Source: Epinephelus fuscoguttatus (Eukaryota; Chordata; Actinopteri; Perciformes; Serranidae). From it: a DNA stretch of 64,000 bases. Made by a program: the position numbers and the translations under genes. Shown here piece by piece: positions 46,601 through 58,329 of the stretch. Below the pieces are notes generated by a model. The model was not told the origin of the DNA, searched no databases, and was given only the letters and a program-made list of their open reading frames with translations. Within the stretch, counting starts at the first letter, position 1. Every line of letters begins with the position of its first letter. Location: the NCBI RefSeq assembly GCF_011397635.1, contig NC_064767.1, positions 6,581,501-6,645,500 of the forward strand. The letters run 5' to 3'.

Positions 46601-48363
46601 AGACAGTGATAGAACTAGAATTACCACCTCAAATGCCATCGCGGACTCATATGTAGCAATGACAGCTGACAATGTTTTAAATATGGATGTTGCTGCTAGG
46701 AAGCTACATAATAAAACATGGACACATCTTCAACCCAGCAGCGCAGAAGATCGATACAATCAGCATAGTTTAGGATTAGTGTCACCAATTTAGTATCTGA
46801 CCAAATGTTTTCTCTTCTGTTCCCGAGTTACGATGTTGAATAATGACTAGAAAAGTGTTTTGTTGAGCATTATGATGTCACAGTGAAGATGACCTTTGAC
46901 CTTTTGGATATACAATTTTGTCCTAATTAGCATATGAGGTCTTGAGTTATGGCCAAAAACCTGTTTTTGAGGTCACTGTGACCTTTGAACTCCAAAATCC
47001 AATAAGTTTGTGCCAAATCTGAAGAAATTTCCATGAGGCATTCTTCAGAAATTGTTTTCATGGGATGGATGGATGGATGGATGGATGGATGGATGGACTG
47101 ACAACCAGAAAACATAATGACTCAGACATGAAAATGGACACAAGACTTGTGACTTTGATTGTCACGAACAACAGTCGGTTAATTGTTCCTAGCAACTGTT
47201 ACAGCAGTTTCTATGTCAACTGGCAATAATGTCTACAGTGTGGATAGGTTACCAGTTAGTGACTGGTTAGGGCGAAACAAGACAACATAACCCAACTCCC
47301 AAACTCTCTGTCTAAACAATGAAGCCAGTCAAAATGGCAGCTCAGTCAGATCATGAGGCAAGAAATATCAGATGAGCCTAATAATTCTGTTCCAGCCTTT
47401 TGTCACCTTGCTCAGCAGCGTGGCCATGTGACCCCTGCGTTCCTCAGGTGCATAGTTGATCCAGCGTAGGATGGTCTCAAACACGGCGCTCTCCTGCCTC
47501 ACGTTGAGCTCGTCCTTCTCGATTAAATCTGCCATCTGCCCCACAGAGAGCTGCAGTAACTTCTCAGAGTGCTCTGTGACCTCCTCAAAGTGATGCAGGA
47601 TGTAGAGATAGGCCTTTTGCCTCAGCTCAGTACATTTGTGGGAGCCCGCCAACATCCAGATGTGGACGCAGCTCTTGTAATTAAGTTGCTGCTCCAGGAG
47701 GTTGCAGCAGGCCTGTACAATGCCCTTGATGGCAAAGTGGTCTGCTCCCGCCAGCAGCTCCAGTACGTTCTCCTCCGTCACCACAACAAGGCCGGTGTAG
47801 GCATAGTCTAGAATGAGGCTCATTGTAGTGGGTGACACCTGGGAAAAAGTGTAGACTTGCTGCTCGGATGTTGACGTCTTACCGCGGAAGAGATCTCTGT
47901 GGGATCAAGATTCAGAAGAGTCCATTTAAGTCATAGGAACTGGCTTTTTAAGAGGATATTTCTGTCTTAGCTCTACAATTTCTAAAAGTATTTCACCCTT
48001 TTAGCATTTCAAAACTGATGCTGCAGAACCAGAGATATCATCTTATTTCTACCTTTTCAAAATCTTGCACCTGTTTCCCATAATGCAATGTGACCCCTGA
48101 AAGTTTGGCCAGTCCAAACTGGAGTCCAACTCCAGCAAAGACCTTCAAAACCTCCTAAATCTTTCTGCATTATATTACATTTAATCACATGATAAATATC
48201 ATGAAATGAAATAAATTCAGAATCCACCAGCTCACCTGAAGTACGAGCTGCAGCTGCAGAGGATGACCATGTGGACGTTAAAGTCGACGCCATCGACTCT
48301 GATCACAGCGTCACACAGTTTGTCCTCCAGACGGAGCTCATTAATTGTATTATAGAAGGTCAT
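43693..48363 (-). CDS. klhl10-like: BTB-BACK-Kelch protein, KLHL10-like
   Basis: Five exons on the minus strand: 48363-48236, 47896-47407, 46112-45519, 45354-45205, 43992-43693, totalling 1,662 nt and 553 aa. The BTB domain starts almost at once (INELRLEDKLCDAVI, ILCSCSSYFRDLF). BACK follows, with ELRQKAYLYILHHFEEV and IEKDELNVRQESAVFETILR, then six Kelch repeats from about residue 263, each with a GG doublet and W (AIGGW, CVGGYDG, AMGGCNK, ICGGFNW, VVGGLRE, VVGGLND). The order and motifs such as AERYQPDTSQWTLIAPMHE are closest to KLHL10, a CUL3 substrate adaptor essential in mammalian spermatids. It lacks the N-terminal ~35 and C-terminal ~40 residues of KLHL10. An upstream exon is possible but none is evident. 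Fish have several klhl10 paralogues; which this is cannot be told. Confidence 0.88.
44222..45030. mobile_element. Inverted-repeat element in klhl10-like intron 4
   Basis: The left end reads ACTCCTTTTCCACCAACATG and the right end ATTTGGTGGAAAAGCAGT. These are imperfect inverted copies, with GGTTCTG/CAGAAC-type sequence just inside. The body is about 800 bases with no transposase. This resembles a hAT-type non-autonomous fish element. It fills most of the intron 43993-45204. Confidence 0.55.
46970..46984. promoter_or_regulatory. Consensus estrogen-response element sequence
   Basis: AGGTCACTGTGACCT is an exact match to AGGTCA-NNN-TGACCT, the full palindromic consensus for estrogen receptors. 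It lies inside a dispersed repeat in an intron of the klhl10-like gene. Binding is not shown. Confidence 0.5.
47063..47097. repeat. (GGAT)n microsatellite
   Basis: About eight GGAT units at the end of a dispersed repeat in klhl10-like intron 2. Confidence 0.9.
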
Positions 48364-50651
48364 GCTGATTGTTAAAATCTTACTTGATCTTACTTCATTG
48401 GAGCTGCTGAAAATGTCTTTTTTTAAATGATCCTTTCCCTTAAAATAACTATGTACAGTAAATTAACTAGTAAGCTGCAGTCTCTAATAACTTTGACCTG
48501 TTTTGATTTGAAAATCATGAAGCTCTCAGTCACATGTTTTTGCTTACATCTCTGTTGCCTTGTTACCTTTTTAAAAAAAAAAAAAAAAAAAAAAGCTTTT
48601 GTGTTTTCTGCATTTTCACTTGATGTTAAGATATTTAAAAAATGTCAGCACACATTACAACTTGTTGCATGGAGAAAAATCAGGAATCTCCACTTATTAG
48701 ATTAAAATCAACTTAATTGTCATTACACAGAGTACAACAGGTACTAAGATGATGAAATGCAGTTTAGCATCTAACCAGAAGTGCAAAAGCAGTTAAGTAC
48801 AGAGTGATATACAAACAGTATGTATAGAGACACATAAGCTAAATGCAACCTCACTTGAATGCACCACGACTAGCCTGGTGTGGCTACACATTTTGATGAA
48901 TCAACACCTGCCTTAAATGCCTGGTTTGTTTGCCAAGGAGTTTAATTTTTAATAGTTAATAGTTTAATAGTTCTTCAGATGTATAAAATCAGGTTGTTGG
49001 CTACCTCAAATTATGTGTCCATTCCTCAGTTACCCTTTAAGGTATTCATGCTAGCACATTACCTGTTTTTAAATCATTGCCTAAAAGATATTTTTAAAGG
49101 AAAGCTTTTTCTTTTAATGCCTGATTTGTACTTTTGTGATTTGTAATTTTTGTGTTTTATTTCCTTCTGTTTTGTTTTTGCCTCTGTACATACTATTCTT
49201 CTTAGCTCTTACCATTTTTAAAAATATTGTATTGTTGTTGTTGTCTTAATTTCATGCTTTGCAGATGAAGATTTAAAAAAAAATACACTGCATTGTCAAA
49301 CAGTATAAATGAATAACATTAGCTCTATTGCAGCTAGTCTCGTGTGACCAGCCTCCTTTATTTTGTAATGGGAGTCTGGGGACATTCGTCTTTCGATTTG
49401 TAATAGAAATGGCCGGGGATATCCAGACCACGTGATGGTGTTGCCATAGGTAAATCCTTAATTTCTCCAATCTTGTGGACGTTGCAGCTCTGCAATATAG
49501 CTGAATCAAATGAAATCATATCCATTTTAATCTCTTTTTGCGATGCACTGAACACTTCCTTTTCTGCTGTACTACGGACAGCAATTCGGGGAACAGCAAT
49601 TCCGGTGTAGGCGGGTGTAAGGCAAAGCTAATCAGCTGTTGGTCGAAGAAGTACGGAAGTACACAGATTTGGATCCAATCCCATCACTGCCACTGAGAGC
49701 CAGCACTAGTTCTATTACAACTTTCCTTTGGGAATGTCCACAGGCGACAGAGTCAGCCAGCGTACCGACGTCATTGGCGTCTGTGTAAGAGACTATATTG
49801 CAGCTTGCTACAACATAAAAAAAATTGTGCGTGTGATTGCATCAATAAAAATAATCTACATAATATATAGTATGTATGAATCTAACAACGAATGAGCCCA
49901 TTTGGCTTGATAATGAATACATTTACTTTTAGTTTAGTTAGTTATAGTTTATTTGGAATAAGCATATGATTTGTTATAGATGCTACTGACCACTCTCTTT
50001 ATGGGCCCCTCCACCTCATGGGCCCCAGTGCAACCCACTTCTTGCACTGTCTATGTTTACGCCCCTGATCTTAATACATGTTCTACTGCTGTAAAACACT
50101 GGCAGGGAACATTTTACTGCACAATGTCTTCTTTTGGGTACTTTTCATACTCTAAGGTACATTTTGCTGTTACCATTCAGGCTGCATACTTTAACTTCAG
50201 CAAGGTTTTAAATATTTACAAGTATTTACAATGTGTTACTCGTACTTTTACTTAACTAACGGACACGAATACTTCCTCAACACGTCATGTTAAACATTTC
50301 CATTCTCCTCATTCATCTTGTGGAATGTCCCTTGCAGCCTTCCGTAGAGAAACCTGCTCTTTTGTTGACATTTTTTCTCCATCAGCTGACTGCTCATAAG
50401 TTAGCTGGTCAGTTTATGAACATCTTAGCACAAACTAACCGTCAGCATGATATTATTCTGCCGACACTGCCAGTCAGCTCTCAGTAGTTACCAGCAGTTC
50501 ACTAATTTTTAGACACGTAGCAGCTCACGATGGTGATTATTTTCTAACCCGCTGTCAGTCGAGGGAGGGAGAGCGAACGTTAGCTTAACTAGCTTGAGCT
50601 ACATCGAGAAGCTAACAGTCTAAGCTAGCCGATGTGAGGTGCAGCCCAGCC
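48364..50651. other. Head-to-head intergenic region klhl10-like / plekha3
   Basis: No coding sequence is supported. An A run of about 22 lies at 48573-48594. Bases 49330-49790 look like part of an unclassified dispersed element. Bases 49990-50075 (GGGCCCCTCCACCTCATGGG, then GTTTACGCCCCTG) match a common fish transposon remnant. The last 130 bases before the plekha3 start hold several AGCTAG/TTAGCTAAC strings and are the likely promoter and leader. Confidence 0.5.
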
Positions 50652-53549
50652 ATGGAGGGGATTCTGTACAAATGGACGAATTACATGACAGGTGAGTCGT
50701 CTGTCTTTATGTCTCGCAGCTGTTTAAGCTAACTGTCCTTCTGACCAGACGCAGACACAGTGGCTGAGTCATGAATGGCGATGTTTGTATTAGCTGTCAA
50801 TGCTAATAGCCATTTTAACATCTTTTCCAACCACATTTAACCGTTACCATCGCAGCTAACAAGCTAATGTGACTGTGTAAGGATATATGACATATGCTAG
50901 CTGCACCACTGCTGTCACTTAATGATAACTAATTACTCAAGCTATTGATATTCAACATGCAGTGGTGAGAAGTTACTGAACAACATTTACTAAAGCACTG
51001 CACTTAAATATTTTTATGAGGTATTTGCAGACTTACCATAATTGACATTTTCTGCCACTTAATACTTTTACCCCATTACATTTTAAAAGGAAAAGTGTTA
51101 TTAAGAAAAAAGATTTTATTTTTATATTTTTATGTGATAACATTGTAAAATGTATATTCAGTATTATCAGCTTTATATTCTCACCAACACCCCCTGAATG
51201 CACATAATAATGCACATAACATTATGTTCATTCTTATTGTTGTTTTTGTTCTACTGACGCATATATTGTAGTGAACTTATGTTTCTGAATGTAACATACT
51301 AGTTTGTACAGTGTAATGTAGCACAATGAACACACATGTATATTTTACACACTTACAGACTCAGCACAGTGAATATATTTTATTCTTAATATTTTAAGTA
51401 AGCACTAGTGTATATTAAGTAAGTACTAGTGTCTTTACGCATTTCTGTTTCTATTTTATTTTATTTTTTTTACATTATATTTATGTACATCTGTTTCATA
51501 CAATTATTCTTACTTATTTTAATTCTCTATTCTTTACATTGGAGTGACTGAAATGCATCACAGCCTCAGGAATCAATGAAGAATTTCGGATTCAGATAGA
51601 TAGATAAAGTTAGCACTTTTACTTTTAATACTTTAAATATATTTTGCTGTTACTACTTACATACTAAATGAATGATTTGACTACTGAGATTTTTGACAGT
51701 AATACCACCAGTTTTCAGATTTTTGGATTTAGGAAACTGTGATGAGCATCTTCACAACTTTCTGTCATTTTATAGACTATTTAACTAATTAGTTAATTAA
51801 GAAAATAATGTGTAGATTAATCATCAATGAAAATAATCTTCCGTTGCAACTATAGCATTTACAGAGTCGGCATTTCTGTAATATCTGCAATAGCTTCTGG
51901 TGTATCAATTTTAATCTGTCCCTTGTCAGTCTCCCAATTTTATAGAAGTGCTGCACTGTACTAATAGGGATGCACAATGTTGGATTTTTTGCAGATATCT
52001 GATATACCAATATATAACAACTTATTTGACAGATAACCGATACTCACATTGATATATCCACTTTTTCCCCACCTAATTTTACTGATCATCAAGCATAGCA
52101 TTAACATCATATTATGCATGCATACTCTTATCATGATGCCCACCAGCAGATGAGACATGAAATACAATATTTTCCATGGTATGTAATATTAATTGATTGT
52201 GCAAATTAAGCATGTTGGTCGATTCTGATTCTATTCATTTTAAAGCCAATATTGGCAGAGACAGATGACGTGCCCATAAGATTGTGCATCCCTGTGTACT
52301 ACATCAGTGGAATACCTCTTAAAGGAATACTTCACCCCTCAAATGACTATTTGTGTATCAATTCATGCTGAAAATGTACTCTTTTATTGTTCTTTTGTCC
52401 AATAAAACGTTTGTTAACTGAGTCTGTTTTCTGTCCTCAGGCTGGCAGCCACGCTGGTTTGTCCTAGAGAATGGAGTCATCTCTTATTATGACAGCGAGG
52501 ACGATGTTGGTAAAGGAAGCAAAGGATCTATCAAGATGTCTGTGTGTGACATTAAAGGTCAGACTGCTGTTTGAGATGTTTTCCTGGCAGATGATTTTAT
52601 TTGCTGACCCTGTATGCTTCAGCTGTCCTCACTCATGGTATGAAACAAATCTAAATACATCCTTAAAACACTGTTAATGTTTTATATTTCAGTTCATCCG
52701 ACAGATCCAACGCGTCTGGAGCTGATAATTCCTGGTGAGCAGCATTTTTACGTTCGAGCTGTGAACGCTGCAGAGAGACAGAGGTGGCTGGTGGCTTTAG
52801 GCTCGTCCAAAGCTGGAACACTAGACAGTCACAAACACAAAGGTACACAGAGTTTTATGTGAATCTGTTTGTCTGCCTCATCTGTATTTGTTCCCTTTCT
52901 TTGGGAAAATGACATCTAAACAAATGATTTAAAAAACACCTGTTTGTAAGACAGTTTAGCTTGTGACTTCCCTTTGAATTTGTCTTTGTGATAGTGGTTA
53001 TACTGTGTGAAGGGAAATTAGTGTTTTAAATAACAAGTGCCATCATCTGAAGTACCGCATACATTCACAAATACAGTGTGTGTCATGTTGTAAAGCTAAA
53101 CTTGTATGAAGAAGGAGCAATTTTAGCATGAGCGGTTAATTATAACAATTGGTAAATAGTAAAATTGATCAAATATGGCATACTCTGCATTGTGTGTTTA
53201 AGTGGTACTTACTACAAATTCTTACATAAAAGCTGATGTGGAGACCTGTAGTTAATAAAGGCCCGGTAAAAAGCAAACAAACAAACAAACAAAAAACACT
53301 GAGGTGCGTGGAAATTACCTGCAGCCTGGTAATTTTAGCATAATGTACCAATAAAGGGAACTGTAGGACTTTTATTATGAAAAATACTGGGTGATTCACA
53401 CACATTGTTTAAGCTACAATTCATCAATCTCACCTGTATTCAAAAATATTGTTTAGGAGCTTGTGCTAGTTATTACATTTTATTAATGGAGAGGTAAAAA
53501 TGACACTCTATCTTACGAAATGGCACACAGTGTGAAGTCTAGTAAAAGA

Positions 53550-53580
<31 letters not shown>

Positions 53581-56500
53581 CTCATTTGCCAGGTCCAGAT
53601 TGTCTGAAGACAAAGATGTCTGAACTTCGTCTGTACTGCGATCTCCTCGTCCAGCAGGTCCAAACGATCCAATCACAGCACACTGCTGACACAGAGGAAA
53701 CGCCCACCTCTGAGGTAACACGTCGTCTGTTGACCCCAAACTAATTTTGTTTCTTTTGACAGTCACATTTTTCTTTATTTTCACTAAGTTAGACTCACAA
53801 CTTCTAAGTGATCTTATTTTGATTTCTTTTTTAAATTATTATAACTTAAATGGATGCAGACAGGTTTTTTGTCGCTATAACTTATCATTATGAGGCAAAG
53901 GTTGATTGCGTAGTGTAATGTCTGTTCCCACTTTAGGAATCATATCTTAATAAGTTTTATAGCACCGGTAAATGTTCATCAGTGAGAAGTTTGCACCATC
54001 AAATACACCAAAAACAAACCTTAGTGCAGACAGAAGCATTACTATTGTAAGATGACACACTTGTTTTTATTTGTCTCCAAGAGTAACATCAGTACTTTAA
54101 GTTCATCTCGTCTTTTAAGAGGACTTAAACACTTGTAGTGTGATGCAGTAACGACTACAGATAATTGTGATTCCCTCACTCTCTCTCCAGGCCTCTCTCC
54201 TCAGTGCAACCTGTGCAACTTTCATCAGGACTTTGGAAGAGTGTATGACCCTCGCCAACCAGAGTTTGACCCCTGACCTCCGACCTCCTGAAAGGGTAAT
54301 TACACTTTCTATAGCTATTTCAAGTACAGTAAGTCTACACTAGTGTGTTTTGGGGATGTATAAAAAAACTGACATCTTCCCAGTGTGGTAAATTTTGACC
54401 ATAGAAGAGCCAGCAGTCAAAATGTTTATTGTGGAAAATGCACTGAATATTTGTTTTTAATTATTAACATTTGAAACACATTTTTACTCAATGATTATAA
54501 ATGAATTTAAATAATTAAAGAAAAGCAGCAAATCCTCACTTTTAAAAAGCTGGAATGATGAAATGTTTTTACAAGAAGAAAAGACAAGCAATCACAATAG
54601 TTTACAATTAATTTTCTCTCAATCAACTAATTAATTAATCGACTAGATGCTTTTCAAAAAATGTATAAGCCTCTGTGTGTTTTGTATTCAAAATTCTTAA
54701 TATGTAAAGTAACTAAAATTATCAAATAAATGCAGTGGAGTTAAAAGATCAATGTTTTCCTGTGAAATGTAGTGGAGTAAAGGGGCATAAAGATTCAAGT
54801 GGCGAGTACCTCAAACTTGTACTTACGTAAGCACTGCACTTAACATGTACTTGGTTACATTCTATCACTGCACAGTATATTTTATTAATATTTTCAAGTC
54901 TGTTTAACCTCTTCTTTTCTACATCTAAATTTTAGACGTAGGACTTCTCATTTAGGAGTGTTGTCGCATGTAGCGAAGTACATTTGCTCAAGTGCTGTAC
55001 TTAAGTATAGTTTTGAGGTACTTGTACTCGAGTATTTCCATTTTACGCTGCTCTATATTTGTACTCCGCTACAGTTTGGAAGGTAGTAATATACTTTTTA
55101 CATCACTTAATTTATTGTACAGTATTAGTTACTTGTTGCTGTACAGATTCAGATTATCAATACAAAATACAAACTAATAAATTATGAAATATAGTTACAG
55201 ATTAAGCTATCCAGCAGTATATAAAGCTGTTGAAATTTGACCCACTTTTATCAGCTGCAACATTGAAGTGCATCAAGTAGGGTTGGGTACCGAAACTCGG
55301 TACTTTTTGTACTTGGTACCGATTCACGTCGGTACTACCGAGTACCGATTCACTTAAAATGAATCGGTGCTAAATTTCGGTACCTGAGGTGGAGGCGGAG
55401 CGAGAGCGCATGACTCGCACCTCAGACTCAGCAACAATGGCGTCAAAAAAAAAATGTGCGGACAAAAGTTAACATGCAGCACTGTTCCTAAATGTTCTCA
55501 ATAAAATGTTGAAACTGAGAAGTTTAGACTTTAAAAAGTACCGAAATAAGGTACCGTTTGGTACCGGTACCGAATTCCAGATACCGGTACCGGTACCGCA
55601 TCAGTTCAATTATGAACAGTACCCAACCCTAGCATCAAGTGTTGTTACTTTCACAAAAAAAGAGTCTTACCAATAGTGGATGTACAAGGCCAAATAAGAT
55701 AATAATATTTGTTTTTATCTTTTTTTTTTTATTATTTTTTAAGATATTTGCTTATGTAACATAAAGAAACATCATTGATAAGAATACCTTTAATCTTGTT
55801 ATTAGAGAATTTTAACCAAGATACTAAATCCTTTAGATGCTTTCAATTGAATAAAAAAGCGAAAAACATATTTGTACTGTTTGCCCAAGAGTGTGAAAAA
55901 TATTTTGCACAGACCTGAAAACTATTCAAACTATTCAGTCACAGCAAACACACAGCTTTAATTTGGTTCTAGCTGTGTTTCTGTTGTATTGTTTTTTCTT
56001 TCTGCATTTGTTTTTCATCATCATTATGATCAATCACCTGACACCTGCAGGCTGAAATGGAGGTTGGACGATTGGAGGAGACAAACTAGTTAATTGTCTG
56101 TAAAATTAGATTACACTGTATTTTCCTTTGTTAGTTGCACCCAGTTATTTGTAGTTTGATTAGTTTGTAGCTGAAGCCCACATTATCAGTTTTTTCTCTT
56201 TTTTAAAATTACATGCAGAAAGTGTCTCTTGAAATGTACGCATTCAGTAAGCTGCAGGACTGTGCACATCCTACACTGATAAATACTGTTGTACTAACAG
56301 AAATGTCTTCTTTCTGTCCGTCTGCTCAGATGAAGAGGTCGATCAGTCACCCAGGTACATACAGCTTTGACAGGTGAGTTTAAACACATATCCATATTTT
56401 ATTAACTTATAATAATAGCAATAATAATAAGAACTACTTTATATGTATTTTTTTGAAATTTTCTTTTTATTTAGTTATTTCAGAGTCCAGTCAGAGAGCT

Positions 56501-58122
56501 TCATCATACTCAAAGGGCTTATTGCCCTATCTTTCCAGGCCTTCTGTAGGACACCGTTACAGCAGAAAGTAAAATAAAAATGTGTATCAGTGTGTAATAC
56601 AAAAGCTAGAATGGGCCAATAAAGTAAATGTTAATATAGATATGAATATAGTGAAAACTAAAACAAAAAAAGAAATTGAACTCTTCATATGAACCAGAAT
56701 GTAGGGGTGTGTCTTCATGATACTCTCATCACTTTACAGACAAGGATAAAAGTTCCAGCCTAAAAAGTCTTGCAAAGCAGTACAGGATTGACAACAATGT
56801 CATGGAGCAAAGAAAACTTATACAAAAAAAACAGCAACGATATTAATACCATGAACAGTAAAAGACAATAAAACCCAGACTGAAAAGAAATGCATTTAAA
56901 TTTTAGTGAACTTTACTTCCTGTTAAACCCAGTTTATTTGAACTTTAATACAGTACTTGTAGTATAATAAGTGAAGTATAATACAAATATAGTATATTTT
57001 TAAACAGAATATATTAACATATATAGCAGGGTATACATAATGGATAGTTATGGTATACAGCAGTCCAACTCCCAAGTCAGTAAAAATGTAGGGTCACATT
57101 TTGTTTGAGATAATTAATGCAGCTTTAAAGTACAGTTTTGGTATTGTGTTGTCTCACTGATGACCTTTCCACTCTGATAGAAGACATGTATACAAACACT
57201 GGTGTATTATACTTCTTGTTTCTTGACCTTTTGCATTTTGAGCCATCATATAATAGTGTAGAGAGGAAAATTAATAATGAACAAGTCTGGATAGAAACAT
57301 TTTTATTGATATTTACAATTTACAAACAAAATTGTGGTAGCTGATGTTGCCTGGGCTGATTCTTCATCAGCTGTACAAGAAGGCAAGCTCGTTGAGGTCA
57401 GGTGAATGAAGAAAAAATGTTGTGTGAAGGCAGTGATGACCCAAATCTCTTCTTTTTTTAACCCGTGAGAAGATTGAACAAAATTTTTTTTTAGAGGATC
57501 GTTTAGCGGGCACAGTCTGGATAGAGTCATTACAGCTCCTTCCATTCATCACTGATAACTTTAATCTCTTGGAGAAAGGATAAATTGTAGCTTATCTCTT
57601 CAGAGGGACCAAACATCTTCTCCTTCACCTGACCTTGCAAAATAAAATGTTTTTCTCGAACTCTGGACAGAAAGACAAAACCTGTGTACATTTATGTGGA
57701 TATTGATGTATTACTAATTAATAATCCTCAAATAAAGACCAAGCAGGATGTCTGATTTCTCCAAAACAGATGTTTATAGATAATATTTGCAAATGTGTCC
57801 AATGTCCTTTAAGAAAGAGGAAGATGTCAGGGAAAATAAGGTCTATTATTGATGACATGTTTCTCTCTGTCTTTCATCACACAGAGAGAAGCCAAAGCCA
57901 AAGTAAACCACCTATGGCAGACATTTTATATTAAGCAGCCAAAACACTGATTATTAAGAATATTGACCAAGATGATTAAGTTTCTTTTTTGAGTTTTAAT
58001 CATTCTTTTCTGTTTTTTTCCCCTCAGGTCAGGGGTACTTAAGGAGTACTTGAGTGGAGGTCAACGGTCAACTCAGCGCAGAAACCGGACATGCTCAGAC
58101 AGCTCTGTTTATGATACTGAAC
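50652..58122 (+). CDS. plekha3: PLEKHA3/FAPP1, PI4P-binding PH protein (3' end beyond window)
   Basis: Seven exons: 50652-50691, 52441-52557, 52693-52842, 53593-53714, 54191-54295, 56330-56373, 58028-58122, with consistent phases, giving 224 codons plus one base. The open phase and a GTAAGA donor show that a last exon follows beyond 64000 (family about 300 aa). The PH domain is residues 1-95: [20 protein letters not shown] keeps Lys7 and Arg18, the PI4P contacts of FAPP PH domains, and [20 protein letters not shown] ends it. Then come [43 protein letters not shown] and a Ser/Arg-rich segment [10 protein letters not shown]. The last two separate FAPP1 from FAPP2 (PLEKHA8). It acts at the trans-Golgi with PI4P and ARF1. 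The linker before KRSISHPG is shorter than in human. Confidence 0.93.
51965..52294. mobile_element. hAT-like MITE with 8-bp target duplication
   Basis: The left terminus TAGGGATGCACAATGTTGG and the right terminus ATTGTGCATCCCTG are inverted copies. Flanks TGTACTAA (51957-51964) and TGTACTAC (52295-52302) match at 7 of 8 bases. The interior has CAGATATCTGATATACCAAT and ACAGATAACCGATAC, common in this fish family. It is 330 bases, non-coding, in plekha3 intron 1. Confidence 0.75.
53552..53580. repeat. (GT)n microsatellite at plekha3 exon 4 acceptor
   Basis: About 14 GT units end 12 bases before the acceptor of exon 53593-53714, so the tract replaces most of the normal pyrimidine tract. Confidence 0.85.
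54480..55200. repeat. Cluster of dispersed repeats in plekha3 intron 5
   Basis: Bases about 54530-54650 are a copy of the AATCGACTAG/ATTAATTAATCG family. Bases about 54760-55200 hold one or two copies of the GAGTATTTCCATTTTA family (TTTTGAGGTACTTGTACT, then TTTGTACTCCGCTAC). These are non-coding and boundaries are approximate. Confidence 0.55.
55278..55631. mobile_element. hAT-like MITE with perfect 8-bp target duplication
   Basis: The element runs from TAGGGTTGGGTAC to GTACCCAACCCTA, perfect inverted termini. It is flanked by identical GCATCAAG octamers at 55270-55277 and 55632-55639. The interior is rich in GGTACCG palindromes. The 354 bases carry no transposase. An 8-bp duplication with a TAGGG terminus is the hallmark of hAT-superfamily insertion. 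It lies in plekha3 intron 5. Confidence 0.9.
56374..58027 (+). other. plekha3: plekha3 intron 6
   Basis: A 1.65-kb AT-rich intron. No exon, RNA gene or clear mobile element was recognised. Confidence 0.6.
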
Positions 58123-58329
58123 GTAAGACACGCACTGCCTTTTTAGTATTGTCAGTAGTGGAAAAGAACTCACAGTAGAAGCAGCGATACCCCAGTGTTT
58201 AGGCTAAATACTCAGAATATATGAAGGAGTCCTAAAGCTAAATTTAATACCTTTGAAGACCTTTTTCATACATCGCTCTTTTTGAGTTCTAACTGGTTAC
58301 ATCAGTGAGGTTGTGGCCAAAAAGTCAAA

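Larger units (their letters stand above)
46113..47406 (-). other. klhl10-like intron 2
   Basis: A 1.3-kb intron with no exon. Bases about 46800-47120 are a common teleost repeat (GTTCCCGAGTTACGATGTTG, then TGACCTTTGACC, then a GGAT tract at 47063-47097 and AACCAGAAAACATAATG). It contains the consensus estrogen-response palindrome at 46970-46984. Confidence 0.65.

Noticed and set aside
49330-49790. Extra exon or gene between klhl10-like and plekha3
   Set aside because: Less AT-rich than its surroundings, but without a coherent frame or splice sites; more like an unclassified dispersed element.
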